From positions 1-64,000 of the forward strand of contig JAPDJV010000014.1 of assembly GCA_029258925.1 (NCBI GenBank): DNA of 64,000 nucleotides, read 5' to 3'. The position numbers and the translations under genes were made by a program. The stretch comes from Thermoproteota archaeon (GTDB lineage: Archaea > Thermoproteota > Thermoprotei_A > EX4484-217-1 > JAPDJV01). Below are positions 9,967 to 20,143 of this stretch, piece by piece. Under the pieces are notes generated by a model. It had not been told where the DNA came from, did not search any database, and saw only the letters and a list, made by a program, of their open reading frames with translations. How positions within the stretch are numbered: the first letter of the stretch is position 1; each line of letters opens with the position of its first letter.

Positions 9967-10410
9967 TTAAACGTATGTGTCGATCAATCCTTGATTAGCT
10001 AGAAGGCTAAGTGTCCCCGGGGTCAACTTAAGACCTCTTAACTCCCTTGGAGTAAACCATTTAGCGTCTGCCACGTCTCCTCCAGGCTTTATCTCTCTAG
10101 TTATTGGAGAAGCCAGGTAGTCCAATATTACGTAATGGTACTTCACACCTTCTGAGTCAGTTTCTATATACTCACAGATATATATGAGCGGGCCAACTCT
10201 AATCCTAATACCTGTTTCCTCAAAAACTTCCCTTTTAAGACCATCAGTAATCCTCTCCCCCACCTTAATAACTCCTCCAGGCAGAGACCAAAAGCCCTTT
10301 CTCGGAGGATTACCCCTTTTCACGAGTAGAACTCTTAAAACATTTTTAGCATCTATTATTAGTGCAGCTACAGCAGGGATAGGATATTTAGGATATGTTC
10401 GCCTGCTCAA
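9967..10410 (-). CDS. NUDIX hydrolase
   Basis: Nudix box GGVIKVGERITDGLKREVFEETGIRI. Confidence 0.93.
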   Translation of the reverse strand: MSRRTYPKYPIPAVAALIIDAKNVLRVLLVKRGNPPRKGFWSLPGGVIKVGERITDGLKREVFEETGIRIRVGPLIYICEYIETDSEGVKYHYVILDYLASPITREIKPGGDVADAKWFTPRELRGLKLTPGTLSLLANQGLIDTYV

Positions 10411-10468
10411 TATTGTACACCGCTAAAAAATATAATTCCGAAAGAAATTAAGATTACGGGATAGGCGG

Positions 10469-10708
10469 GTGAAAAAGTTGGGATTTGATTATGTCACGAT
10501 TTCGGCTGAGGAAGATATTATCAAACTCCTTATGGAGAGAGCTTTAAGTATGGAAGACCTTAAGAGGGCCCTGGCCGAAAAATATCCTTTCATAGCTGTT
10601 AGAGTGGCTTTATCCAACCTTATTAGGAGGGGTATTGTAATTAAGGTTCTGAAGAATGATTCCAAGCGCTTCCATTTCACGCTATCTGCGAAGTGTCTTC
10701 AACATTAA
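10469..10708 (+). CDS. Small winged-helix-like hypothetical protein
   Basis: 79 aa, GTG start; LSMEDLKRALAEKYPFIAVRVALSNLIRRGIVIKVLK resembles a wHTH; overlaps trpS 3' end convergently. Confidence 0.5.
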   Translation: MKKLGFDYVTISAEEDIIKLLMERALSMEDLKRALAEKYPFIAVRVALSNLIRRGIVIKVLKNDSKRFHFTLSAKCLQH

Positions 10709-11800
10709 ACGTTCTTCTAGGAGTTGCCTAGCATAGTCCTTAAACCTCTCCTTTCTAGCTTGGTGCTCCTCTAAATATTTTCCAATTATCTCAGCTAGTT
10801 GAAGCTTACATTCACCGCAAATCCTCTTTCCCATTACACATTCCTCAAAAACCCTTCTCACCAGGTCGTCGTCCTCAACATGGTATAGCCATGTCTGATA
10901 GACTACACATATCTCAGGCATTCCTCCGAGCTTCCTCTGAAGTTCCACGCTCTCCCTTCCGCCAGTAAAAGCCCTCAATATCTTCCTTCTAGCTAGCTCA
11001 GGTGAATCGTTCAGCGTAAGATATCCCATTGGATCTCTCTTACTCATTTTACCTTCACCGCCTAGGCTTTTCTGAAGCTTGTGGTATACTGCTGATGGAG
11101 GTATGAAATTGTACAATGAGTCATATTTTCTCGCAATATCTCTGGTCAACCTTATATGGGGATCTTGGTCAGCTCCTACTGGAACTATTGTCGGCTTAGG
11201 TCCTCCAAAGCTGGAGTGCTGAGGTAATAGTATATCGGCTACCTGAATAATAGCTGAAATGTACATTCCTAGATGTTTTTCTCCGTAGATGGCTTCGAGC
11301 AGGTTCCTCGTAAGCCCTCTAGCAAAGAAAGCTCCCCACGCCAGTACTCTGAGTTCTTCTGATTGCCTGTAAACGTAGAGTCTTTTAGTATCTACTCCCA
11401 AGGCTAGAAGATCCGCTAAATTGTCTACTGCTATCTCTCTCGTTTTCTCTAATGGCAATCCATTGTCCTCCCATGCCTCGATGTCAGCTATAGCATAAAA
11501 TGCTATGGCCTTGGAACTTATTTTCTGGAAGTATATTATTTGCTCTGCTGTCATTTTGCTCCCAAAGTGGAATTCTCCAGAAGGTTTTATACCAGACATT
11601 ACTGCATAGGTCTCACCATTCTCAATAGCCTTTATTATTCTATTCAGATCCCTGTGTCCGAAAACTATGCCTCTTCTAAAATATCTATTAGGTTGAGGAA
11701 GTCTTTCAACAATTTCCTTAGTCACCCTCTCCATTCCGAATACCTTGATTAGCCTATCATAGTCTTCAACATCTTCTATCGACCATGGATCAAATATCAT
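10682..11800 (-). CDS. trpS: Tryptophanyl-tRNA synthetase (archaeal type)
   Basis: GIKPSGEFHFGSKMTAEQIIYFQ HIGH-like region, KMSKRDP motif (GKMSKRDPMGYLTLND). Confidence 0.94.
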   Translation of the reverse strand: MIFDPWSIEDVEDYDRLIKVFGMERVTKEIVERLPQPNRYFRRGIVFGHRDLNRIIKAIENGETYAVMSGIKPSGEFHFGSKMTAEQIIYFQKISSKAIAFYAIADIEAWEDNGLPLEKTREIAVDNLADLLALGVDTKRLYVYRQSEELRVLAWGAFFARGLTRNLLEAIYGEKHLGMYISAIIQVADILLPQHSSFGGPKPTIVPVGADQDPHIRLTRDIARKYDSLYNFIPPSAVYHKLQKSLGGEGKMSKRDPMGYLTLNDSPELARRKILRAFTGGRESVELQRKLGGMPEICVVYQTWLYHVEDDDLVRRVFEECVMGKRICGECKLQLAEIIGKYLEEHQARKERFKDYARQLLEERLMLKTLRR

Positions 11801-12321
11801 TTTATCACCTCCTTTAATCCTTCTAGAATTTTTCTATAAGTGTCAGCTAGACTCTCTGGTATCACCTTAGTCTCCGAGATCACAGGCATAAAGTTTGTGT
11901 CGCCAATCCACCGCGGTACTACGTGGAAGTGTATGTGGTCTTCTAGTCCTGCACCGCTTGCTCTTCCCAAGTTTAATCCAATGTTGAAGCCATCAGGTTT
12001 TAAAACGTTTCTCAAAGTCTTCACCATCAATCTGGTCAGAGCCATGATTTCGAGCATTTCATCATCATGAAGATCTACGATATCCGGGACATGTCTATAA
12101 GGTGCTATGAGTAGGTGTCCATTATTGTAGGGATACTTGTTCATTACAACGAAAGCCTTCTCCCCCCGATACACAACGAGATTCTCTGCATCATTTTCTT
12201 CCTTAAATGCTTTGCAGAGAAAACAGCCTTCGTCTTTAGGCTGCAATATGTACTTTATTCTCCAAGGCGCCCACAATATTTTCAAGCTCACCACCATTCT
12301 CCTATAATAATACTGCATCAA
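11797..12321 (-). CDS. HIT family hydrolase
   Basis: CFLCKAFKEEN..NNGHLLIAPYRHVPDI...GLNLGRASGAGLEDHIHFHVVPRW (HxHxHxx). Confidence 0.93.
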   Translation of the reverse strand: MMQYYYRRMVVSLKILWAPWRIKYILQPKDEGCFLCKAFKEENDAENLVVYRGEKAFVVMNKYPYNNGHLLIAPYRHVPDIVDLHDDEMLEIMALTRLMVKTLRNVLKPDGFNIGLNLGRASGAGLEDHIHFHVVPRWIGDTNFMPVISETKVIPESLADTYRKILEGLKEVIK

Positions 12322-12324
12322 CTT

Positions 12325-13110
12325 TTATTTCAATACACTTATAAAAAGAACTATGAAGAGGTCTCCTAAATAGATCGCTAGGAAGTACCCTATCAACATG
12401 AAGACCATCATTGGGAGGCCTGGAGTAACCCAAATATAATCATCTGGCGAGAGAAGGCCTCTTTCCACCATTCTCCTAATATCCTCCACCTTTTCCTCAA
12501 TAGGCTCATTTACATCAACGGTAACCCTGAACCTCCTTAAAACCCCTTTACCGGGCAGTACTTTTATCTCCTCGAGCGGATACATGAACTTAGAGTTCAT
12601 AAAGTCTTTCATCTTAATGGGCTTCCCTATCATCAATACCAGTATTTTCCTCCAAAAATTTCCTCCCTGTTTTAATAATTTCGTTCTTTTAAACAATAGA
12701 TTGCTGGATAAGAAGTATATCGCTAATAGGGATGAAGATAAACTTGAGTATATTATGAAGGAGGGAATAAACAGAGGCATTACATCAAATAGAGGCTTGA
12801 TCAGCAAAGGTTTCCACGGATGATAAATCGAGACGACTAGAAAGGCTAGAAAGTCTGCTCCCCCCAGTAGCCCAAGATATGAAAAAGTGAATCCCACAGT
12901 GAATGCTATTATTATGGAAAGCAATATTGCTAGAATTCTGAGGGGATCGGGATCAAATAAAAATTCCATTAAAGATAATAATCCACCTATTGAACCAGAT
13001 ATAATCCACAGGATAGGGGTTACTTCCCTTTCCTTAATATCAGTATATGTAGCATAAAGTAGCGTCAGGGACATGCACAATACTTTGAGGAACTCTAGCG
13101 ACAACTGCAT
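12325..13110 (-). CDS. A24 family prepilin/preflagellin peptidase
   Basis: YATYTDIKEREV (first catalytic Asp) and LGLLGGADFL (GxGD-type) in a multi-TM protein. Confidence 0.85.
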   Translation of the reverse strand: MQLSLEFLKVLCMSLTLLYATYTDIKEREVTPILWIISGSIGGLLSLMEFLFDPDPLRILAILLSIIIAFTVGFTFSYLGLLGGADFLAFLVVSIYHPWKPLLIKPLFDVMPLFIPSFIIYSSLSSSLLAIYFLSSNLLFKRTKLLKQGGNFWRKILVLMIGKPIKMKDFMNSKFMYPLEEIKVLPGKGVLRRFRVTVDVNEPIEEKVEDIRRMVERGLLSPDDYIWVTPGLPMMVFMLIGYFLAIYLGDLFIVLFISVLK

Positions 13111-14066
13111 TGCTCCTCTAATCCCTCCTTAACTGCTTTTAAAAGCCTGCTTATTTTCCGATAATATCCTAAGCGAGCAAGCATTTTATCAAAGAAATTG
13201 TATTCGAGAGACCCTCCTGCAGCAAATGGGTGACCCCCTCCTCCAAGTCTGAGAGCTATTGGGACAAGATCTATTTTATTATTGCCTCTTCTAAGACTAA
13301 CATGTCCCTTCTTAGAGACGACTGCAATTATGTCGTAACCTCTCTCCGCTAGTATTTCTGTAATCTCTCCAGCCGATATTTCTGCCAATATTACTGCAAT
13401 TCTTAGATTGTCTACTTTGTACTCCCTCAACTTTTTAATAGCTTTCTCGAGTAACACTTTCTCTCTTTCAACTCTTCTACTATAAACTGACTCAAGCTCG
13501 CTGTCCCATAAAATTCCCTCCCTAAACTTGGATATCAGCCTCTCCCTACTATATCCTGAAGCCAGAACCTTGCACAACTTTATACTCAAATCAATTTTCC
13601 TTATCCAGAAGTCTGCGTCCGTGGCAAGCTCCGCTAGCCGCTTACTGAACTCGTCTCCTTCACCAAATCTCTCATACACTAGCATTGCCGCACACTTACT
13701 CGTATCAATGATTAACTCGTTAACCACATTTCTAGCGGAACTTATCTGATCCTCACTCCACAAATGATGATCTATCCAAATAATGGTGTTCCCTCGCTCC
13801 TTTATAGCAGCTAGTAAGCTAATCGCCTTACCGAAAATCCTATTATTTGGACCTATATCGCTTATTATTATTTCAGATCCCGAAACGCCGGATTTCAGTA
13901 TCCTAATCAGAACGCTATGAAATAGGTATGGTTCCGTTAGATACACTTTAAAACCTCTACGCGTCCTATCAGCATATCTTCCAATTATTGCTGCGGAAGC
14001 TATACCGTCCAGATCCTTCCAGTGGGAGATACTCAGGACATTGCTACGTGAGACTTTTTCGACCAT
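13095..14066 (-). CDS. DHH family phosphoesterase
   Basis: SHWKDLDGIASAAI, IIWIDHHLW, GGGGHPFAAGG motifs. Confidence 0.88.
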   Translation of the reverse strand: MVEKVSRSNVLSISHWKDLDGIASAAIIGRYADRTRRGFKVYLTEPYLFHSVLIRILKSGVSGSEIIISDIGPNNRIFGKAISLLAAIKERGNTIIWIDHHLWSEDQISSARNVVNELIIDTSKCAAMLVYERFGEGDEFSKRLAELATDADFWIRKIDLSIKLCKVLASGYSRERLISKFREGILWDSELESVYSRRVEREKVLLEKAIKKLREYKVDNLRIAVILAEISAGEITEILAERGYDIIAVVSKKGHVSLRRGNNKIDLVPIALRLGGGGHPFAAGGSLEYNFFDKMLARLGYYRKISRLLKAVKEGLEEQCSCR

Positions 14067-14250
14067 TTAGCAACCCCATATTGGCATTAAATACGTTGAC
14101 GTGGTGGAGTCGACTTGAAGAAGCTTTTTACTACTATTATATTAAGTCTTCGCTATTTCTACTCTAATTGTTTTAATAGGTTTTACTATTCTCTAGAGAG
14201 GCCCAAGTGAGCTCAAAATATTGTGGGGTGCTGGTTTTGATGTGGCCATG

Positions 14251-15768
14251 TTACTCCATGGAATCCCTTATGCCTTCATCCGTTATCATAAACACTGTCT
14301 CCCCCTCAGGTAGATGAGGAGCGTCGACGATCCTAGCTATCCTCTTACCTCCTCTGCTTTTCCTCAACTGAACTCTTACACCTGGAGCATGATACAATAT
14401 GTGCCCTCCTACAGCCTGTGTGGGATCTCCATAAAATACGTCGGGTCTGGCCATAACTTGATTCGTCACCACAACTGCGATGTTGAACATTTCAGCCAGC
14501 CTCAACAGTTGGTGCAAGTGCTGGTTTAGTTTCTGTTGTCTTGCAGCCAAATTTTCTCTTCCAACATATTCCGCTCTAAAGTGGCCTGTAACAGAGTCAA
14601 CTACGACTAATTTTATGTTCTCTTTCTTAGCCAAGTCGAAGAGTTCTTCCACAACAGCCATTTGATGATCGCTATTAACGGCTCTAATATAGAATATATT
14701 TGACATTACAGTGTCGGGGTCTAGACCCAAACCTCTGGCCATAGCCTCTATTCTCTCCCACCTAAATGTACCCTCTGCATCAATGTACGCTGCTTTTGCC
14801 TGGAGGCCTCCCCTATCGGGTGGTAGCTGCACGTTCACTGAAAGCTGATGACATATTTGAGTATTGTGAAGTATTAGACCGTTTGCTGATACGAAGTTTT
14901 GTGTTGAGGGAACAACTAGGTCATACACGTAATCATTGTAGTCCAGCAATTTGACAGACTTGATCGTATGAAGACTTAGCTTTCTAGGAATGTAACCGTG
15001 TTCTCCCACGGAAGACTCGTTTAAAGTGTTCTCATACAACTCTAAAACATTTGAGTCTGTCCATAAACCAACCACGATATCTCCAACAGAGAGTTCAGCA
15101 GTCTTAGTCCAGCTAAGCTTTTTTCCATCGAATATTAGAAATGGGTGTGTTGGAGTTACTCTCACAATCTTTCCGTCATCAGTTACGATTTCAACAACCT
15201 TTTCAGCCCATTCCCTGTAAATGTGTGTTGCACGTGTAACTATCAGGCCTCCATCACTATTTAGAGCTAAGACCTCTATTGGCCTCTGTAAATCAATTAT
15301 AAGTCCATTATCAAATGATCTTCCTCTATAGCGGGAATAGTATTTATCAAACATTTCCTCTATACACTCGACGTGTGGAATGTCGTCATTGAAATATAAT
15401 ATCTGCGTGTCTCCCGAGAAACACTTCCCCGTCCCAAACTCTCCGAAGAACTCTGTTATAGTTTTGGTTTCAACACCCCCTCCCAAGAGGGCGTCAAGAT
15501 TTCTACTCCCAGTAGTAATTTTCTTGATTGCAGCTCTCTCCATCTTTAATTCTAGAGCAGTCTTAAACCTTATGTCAAGAGCTTCTCTTGCAGCACTAAT
15601 TATTCTCTTTGCGGTGCTCAAAGGTATTCCAATGGTTTTACTTAAAACTGTGGGTGAAGCTACTGCCAGTGCTTCAAGTGTCCCGTAACCTGCTTCAACT
15701 AGTTTTGCGGCAGTGCTTTCACCTACACCTGGTAGATCGGTAAGGGATGTAATCTTCTTTTTCGTAAT
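14251..15768 (-). CDS. radA: DNA repair/recombination protein RadA with intein; start codon unclear
   Basis: HhH region [34 protein letters not shown] continues upstream of the called ORF start (15621); GEFGTGK[15 protein letters not shown]; [36 protein letters not shown]. Confidence 0.95.
   Translation of the reverse strand: MTKKKITSLTDLPGVGESTAAKLVEAGYGTLEALAVASPTVLSKTIGIPLSTAKRIISAAREALDIRFKTALELKMERAAIKKITTGSRNLDALLGGGVETKTITEFFGEFGTGKCFSGDTQILYFNDDIPHVECIEEMFDKYYSRYRGRSFDNGLIIDLQRPIEVLALNSDGGLIVTRATHIYREWAEKVVEIVTDDGKIVRVTPTHPFLIFDGKKLSWTKTAELSVGDIVVGLWTDSNVLELYENTLNESSVGEHGYIPRKLSLHTIKSVKLLDYNDYVYDLVVPSTQNFVSANGLILHNTQICHQLSVNVQLPPDRGGLQAKAAYIDAEGTFRWERIEAMARGLGLDPDTVMSNIFYIRAVNSDHQMAVVEELFDLAKKENIKLVVVDSVTGHFRAEYVGRENLAARQQKLNQHLHQLLRLAEMFNIAVVVTNQVMARPDVFYGDPTQAVGGHILYHAPGVRVQLRKSRGGKRIARIVDAPHLPEGETVFMITDEGIRDSME
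14863..15423 (-). other. RadA mini-intein (187 aa), inserted in Walker A between K and T
   Basis: GTGK | [13 protein letters not shown]...[10 protein letters not shown]...[22 protein letters not shown] | TQ; canonical Cys1, TxxH block B, C-terminal HN, +1 Thr; no LAGLIDADG seen. Confidence 0.95.
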
Positions 15769-15980
15769 AATTTATCCCCCTGCAACTTATTCAGGAAATC
15801 TCTTTAGCTTAGATATTTATATTCTTTATCATTTGTTTCAGCGGGTAAACTAAAGTAAACTATGTTCATGGAGAGGTTGCCGAAAGTATTAATTGGGCAT
15901 AAGACTATTTTTATAGTTGAATTCCATAATACTCTAATACTACTGAAAACTAATTATGATATGGTTGGAGTGGGGGTGAA

Positions 15981-16298
15981 GTGGGGATGTCTACTCAGAG
16001 AGATGCAAAGATATTTAACGAGGAGGCCCTTGAACGTCTCGTAAAAGTTGAGAAGAAAGATGAGGGTCCCAAGAGGTCTTGGATAAACAAGATGATGCAG
16101 TCAGCTAGATTACATTATAAGAAGTGTCCTTATTATGATCACAAGACTAAAATGTGTTTCATAGCCTTAGGTGAAAAATGTAATAGGGATGGAAGATTTG
16201 ATGGATGTCAAGTATTTATTGAATTTATTGAGGCAAAATATGATGACTATGTTAAGAGGAATGCGCCATTGCCCGTTGACTTCTTAGACCTAGTTTAG
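15981..16298 (+). CDS. Conserved-type hypothetical protein with Cys motif
   Basis: ARLHYKKCPYYDHKTKMCFIALGEKCNRDGRFDGCQVFIEFIE; ORF start may be internal ATG (MSTQRD). Confidence 0.6.
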   Translation: MGMSTQRDAKIFNEEALERLVKVEKKDEGPKRSWINKMMQSARLHYKKCPYYDHKTKMCFIALGEKCNRDGRFDGCQVFIEFIEAKYDDYVKRNAPLPVDFLDLV

Positions 16299-16314
16299 TA
16301 GTGGAGGAAAGTCT

Positions 16315-16731
16315 ATGCCAAGTCTAAGAGTGATGTTTACTCACATATCGGCTGAGAGGGTGTCCGAGACTACGCCTGCTGGAATACAGTTTCAGACACA
16401 GCTTTCAGTACCTAGCGGAGATCTTCTACTTAATGAGAGGGTTCTGAAAGTCCCATTTGTATTCAATATGACGAGCACCCCTCCGATAATATCCTTAACG
16501 CTGAAGGGATATGTTGTATTAGAGGGGGAGGAAAAGGAGTTAAGGAATATCTATGAGGAGATAAAAAAGAAGAGGCCTCCCCAATACATTGTCATGGCTA
16601 CACTACATAATTCCATGGTTGAAGCCATATTATTATCTAGAGAAGTAGGTGTTCCTCCGCCATTGCCACTGCCAAAAATAGACGCGTTGAAACCCAAAGT
16701 GGGAAGAGACTACACATTAAAAACCATATAG
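16315..16731 (+). CDS. Hypothetical protein
   Basis: 138 aa ORF with good coding context, 16 nt downstream of preceding gene. Confidence 0.6.
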   Translation: MPSLRVMFTHISAERVSETTPAGIQFQTQLSVPSGDLLLNERVLKVPFVFNMTSTPPIISLTLKGYVVLEGEEKELRNIYEEIKKKRPPQYIVMATLHNSMVEAILLSREVGVPPPLPLPKIDALKPKVGRDYTLKTI

Positions 16732-16741
16732 ACCGAGTTCT

Positions 16742-17725
16742 TCAAATTCTTGAGGTTTTAGCCAATTCGTCGAGGGCTCTGAGCCTCTTCACAATATTGG
16801 GGTGAGTCGAGAAGAGCTCAGCAATACTCTCCCATATGCTGAGCTCCTTTGACTTTAGCTTCTCCACTTCAACCATCAACCATTTATCACCGCTTAGACT
16901 CCTTATTTCCTCCGCGTCGCTTACTGCCCTTATCGGATCGGTAATAAACAGTGCCCTGAAATGCGAGTAGCTTGATGGATCGACTCCTCTAAACCTCATA
17001 GAGCTCGTGGCCAGAGTTATTCTAGTGAGTGCCAGCTGCAGTTTTCTGGCACCGTCTTCAACAACCATTGCACTATGTGCATCCGCATAGTACTCTCTAA
17101 GCCTGCTTAATCCGAGTATCATCAAGTTTAGAAGCCATGAAGCAACTATTAGGCCTGCTCCAATAGCGAACAGAGCTCCCTCATTCCTCTCACTCCTCCT
17201 GCTCCCATAGAGACCGGCTATCATCAACCATCTGCCAATAGTAAAGACCAGCGCTGGGAGAACCGATACCAACATCATGATTGCTACATCTCTGTGTTTC
17301 AAGTGTCCTATTTCATGACCCACAACAGCTTCCACCTCGCTTGGTGGAAGAGCTTCAAGGAGACCTCTAGTAACGGCTATTCTACTCCCAGCTATAGGGG
17401 ATCCATATGCGAAGGCGTTTGGAATAGGTATTTCCGCTATTAGAAGTCTCGGAGGCTTAATTCCGCTCCTTCTAGATATTCTCTCGACAGCCTCCTTCAA
17501 CCACTCTAATTCTCCCCGAGCGGGCTCCCTTACTTTATAAACTAGGTCTATTATGAAAGGTGCTATCAGCCACTGTATAACGTTGAAGAAGACCACCAGG
17601 CTTCCCACAACAATTATGTCAGTTATTCCTAAGTAATTCAATACTACTACTACGATTAGCGACGTAAACCCTATTATTAATGCTAGTGTGCCCAGTATCG
17701 TTAATCTTAGTCTCCAGAGCCCCAC
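16742..17725 (-). CDS. htpX: M48 family zinc metalloprotease, HtpX-like
   Basis: EVEAVVGHEIGHLKHRD (HExxH) plus N-terminal TM segments and ReYYADAHSA motif. Confidence 0.92.
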   Translation of the reverse strand: MGLWRLRLTILGTLALIIGFTSLIVVVVLNYLGITDIIVVGSLVVFFNVIQWLIAPFIIDLVYKVREPARGELEWLKEAVERISRRSGIKPPRLLIAEIPIPNAFAYGSPIAGSRIAVTRGLLEALPPSEVEAVVGHEIGHLKHRDVAIMMLVSVLPALVFTIGRWLMIAGLYGSRRSERNEGALFAIGAGLIVASWLLNLMILGLSRLREYYADAHSAMVVEDGARKLQLALTRITLATSSMRFRGVDPSSYSHFRALFITDPIRAVSDAEEIRSLSGDKWLMVEVEKLKSKELSIWESIAELFSTHPNIVKRLRALDELAKTSRI

Positions 17726-17864
17726 ACTTCCACCCCTTAATTATATATTATACAGCGAGTTAAAAGCATTTTTAATGACTTGAACCCTCCTATCTAAACG
17801 CTTATTAAATAGTTTGTGTAGAGAAACGAAGTGTCAAAACAGTCTATGTGAGTGTTAAGAGAAA

Positions 17865-18167
17865 ATGGCCAGGTATAAGAGGAGAAGAGAAGTATACAAG
17901 AGAGATATCCATTCGTACAGTATTTATCCGAGAATACATGTGTCAAGAGACGATTCGCCGATAAGAGTTAACGGTATATACACAGTAACAATTAGAGATG
18001 TTAACGAAAAGGGACAAGGTGTCGCCAAGCTAGGCAACTACACTATATACGTATACGATGCAACTGTTGGCGACAAGGTGAAGATAAAGATAGTAAGCAT
18101 AAATAGAAATGGGGAAAAAGCTGTTGGAAGAGTTCTAGAGTGGCTCGGTAGAATAGAGGAATACTAG
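17865..18167 (+). CDS. TRAM domain protein
   Basis: VNGIYTVTIRDVNEKGQGVAKLGNYTIYVYDATVGDKVKIKIVSINRNGEKAVGRV. Confidence 0.88.
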   Translation: MARYKRRREVYKRDIHSYSIYPRIHVSRDDSPIRVNGIYTVTIRDVNEKGQGVAKLGNYTIYVYDATVGDKVKIKIVSINRNGEKAVGRVLEWLGRIEEY

Positions 18168-18169
18168 CT

Positions 18170-18880
18170 ATGGCAGTGTCTCTTTTATGCTTTGACTACG
18201 ACGGCACGCTTATAGACAATACTATTGCAAGCGTGGAGGCACTTAGGGCAGCAACTCACATTTTATACGAGGCATCGCTACGTGCCAGTCTAGTCGCCGA
18301 GGAAGAGAACTTCAAAAATTTCTTTAACACTATCTACAACACTTGTCTTAACTTAGAGAAGAAAAGCTTTTATGACCGCTCAATGTGGTGGAAAGAAGCT
18401 CTCAGTAAGATGGGCATTGACTTGCCGTTAGAAGTTCTTAGAGCTGCTACAATAATCTACTGGAAAACTTATAGTATTCTACAAAGACCTTATCCCGAAA
18501 CATATTATGTCCTGTCATATTTGAAGAAGAAAGGCTATAAAATCGCTATAATAACAGATACTGATGGTGCAATAGGGTTAAAAAGGCTTAGAATAAAACA
18601 CGTGAGCATTGAGCCATTTATCGACTCGATAATAGTAGCCGGAGATGATGTGCCCTACAAGAAACCGCATCCATTACCCTTCGCCGAGATCTGTAGGCTA
18701 TTAAGTACCTCACCCAGAGAAACAGTGTACGTGGGAGATGTGCCTGAAAAGGATGTCAGAGGAATTCTTGAGTTAGGAGGAAGAGCCTTCATTATTGATA
18801 GACGCGGATCCCGCTTATGGAAGAGCAACGATGATGTGGTGTATATCAGAGATCTTAAAGATCTAATTTACTTCTTTTAA
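18170..18880 (+). CDS. HAD superfamily hydrolase
   Basis: CFDYDGTLIDNT, KIAIITDTDG, VYVGDVPEKDVRGILELGGRAF. Confidence 0.88.
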   Translation: MAVSLLCFDYDGTLIDNTIASVEALRAATHILYEASLRASLVAEEENFKNFFNTIYNTCLNLEKKSFYDRSMWWKEALSKMGIDLPLEVLRAATIIYWKTYSILQRPYPETYYVLSYLKKKGYKIAIITDTDGAIGLKRLRIKHVSIEPFIDSIIVAGDDVPYKKPHPLPFAEICRLLSTSPRETVYVGDVPEKDVRGILELGGRAFIIDRRGSRLWKSNDDVVYIRDLKDLIYFF

Positions 18881-18882
18881 TA

Positions 18883-20133
18883 TTGTGGGTGCATATTATG
18901 GAACGATTTCATCCCTCGAAGAAGATCATAGGAGAAGTGAGCTGGGAACTTAAAAATAAAAGTGTCCTTTTAGGGGTGACGGGCAGCGCTGCAGCATATA
19001 AGAGTATCGATATAGCTAGAGGGCTTATGCGTAGAGGCGGCGAAGTATACGTTGTAATGAGTAAGGAAGCATCCAAACTAATAGGACCCGAACTACTACA
19101 TTGGGCAACTGGAAACGAGGTTTTTGTCGAAAGGTTTAGCGGGGAAGTGGGCCACATATCTTTATCGGAAATGTGTAGTTCAATGGTCATAGCACCAGCA
19201 ACAGCCTCAACAATAAATAAAATTGCACACGGAATAGCGGATACAGCCGTTACACTAGCAGCACTATCATTTATTGGAGCAGGAAAGAGCCTGCTCATAG
19301 TACCAGCGATGCATATCCAATTATACAATTCTCCACAGCTCCAAAGAAGTCTCAGATTATTAGAGGACATGGGAGTATCAATACTGCCACCCATAAGAGA
19401 AGGAGATAAGGCGAAGTTCCCTCTAGTAGAAGATGTCGTTGGAAAAACTGTTTCGCTAACATTAAGAGGAGAAGATTTGAAAAATAAGCGGATACTCGTA
19501 ACAGCAGGACCTACAAGAGAAAAACTTGATGAAATACGACATTTAACCAATCCTAGTAGCGGTAAAATGGGATTAGCTATTGCCAGAGAAGCTTGGTATA
19601 GAGGTGGAACAGTTAAGCTAATTCTAGGACCGACACCAATTAAACCGCCTAAACAAATAGAGCATATATCTGTGGAGACAACTGAGGAAATGTTCGAAGT
19701 CTTCGTGGAAGAAGCAAAGTCTTTCTCTCCGGATATCGTAGTTTTAGCCGCAGCCCCCTTAGATTACAAGTTCAGTAAGACGTTTAAGGGGAAAATACGC
19801 TCGGGAAGCACTATAAGAGTTACTCTTGAACCTACACCGAAAATTGCCGAAGCAGCTCGACAAGTAGCTACAAACTCTGTTATAATAGGATTTGCTGCGG
19901 AAATATTGCCTAAAGAAGAACTTGTTAGGTCTGCTATGGCCAAAATGCAGAGATACGATTTCAATATTATCGTAGCAAATGATGTATCAAGGAGGGATGT
20001 GGGATTTGCATCCGATTACAACGAGGTTATAATTATTCACAGAAGTGGAAAAATCCTTGAAGTACCCAAACTCACAAAAAATGAAATAGCCAGAATAATT
20101 ATAGATGAGGCATTAAAGATCGCAGGAAAATAG
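18883..20133 (+). CDS. coaBC: Bifunctional phosphopantothenoylcysteine decarboxylase / phosphopantothenate-cysteine ligase
   Basis: VLLGVTGSAAAYKSIDIARGLMRRG; ILVTAGPTREKLDEIRHLTNPSSGKMGLAIA; likely start ATG 18898. Confidence 0.92.
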   Translation: MWVHIMERFHPSKKIIGEVSWELKNKSVLLGVTGSAAAYKSIDIARGLMRRGGEVYVVMSKEASKLIGPELLHWATGNEVFVERFSGEVGHISLSEMCSSMVIAPATASTINKIAHGIADTAVTLAALSFIGAGKSLLIVPAMHIQLYNSPQLQRSLRLLEDMGVSILPPIREGDKAKFPLVEDVVGKTVSLTLRGEDLKNKRILVTAGPTREKLDEIRHLTNPSSGKMGLAIAREAWYRGGTVKLILGPTPIKPPKQIEHISVETTEEMFEVFVEEAKSFSPDIVVLAAAPLDYKFSKTFKGKIRSGSTIRVTLEPTPKIAEAARQVATNSVIIGFAAEILPKEELVRSAMAKMQRYDFNIIVANDVSRRDVGFASDYNEVIIIHRSGKILEVPKLTKNEIARIIIDEALKIAGK

Positions 20134-20143
20134 GGGGAAAGTA

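Noticed and set aside
9943-9967. ATAATGC...GCATTAT inverted repeat with a TGATGA in the loop, considered as a C/D-box sRNA
   Set aside because: No matching D/D' CTGA box at proper spacing; likely chance or a short hairpin.
14314-15688. Several + strand ORFs across radA
   Set aside because: Antisense of radA and its intein.
18909-19550. 213-aa minus-strand ORF
   Set aside because: Antisense of coaBC; no domain recognised.
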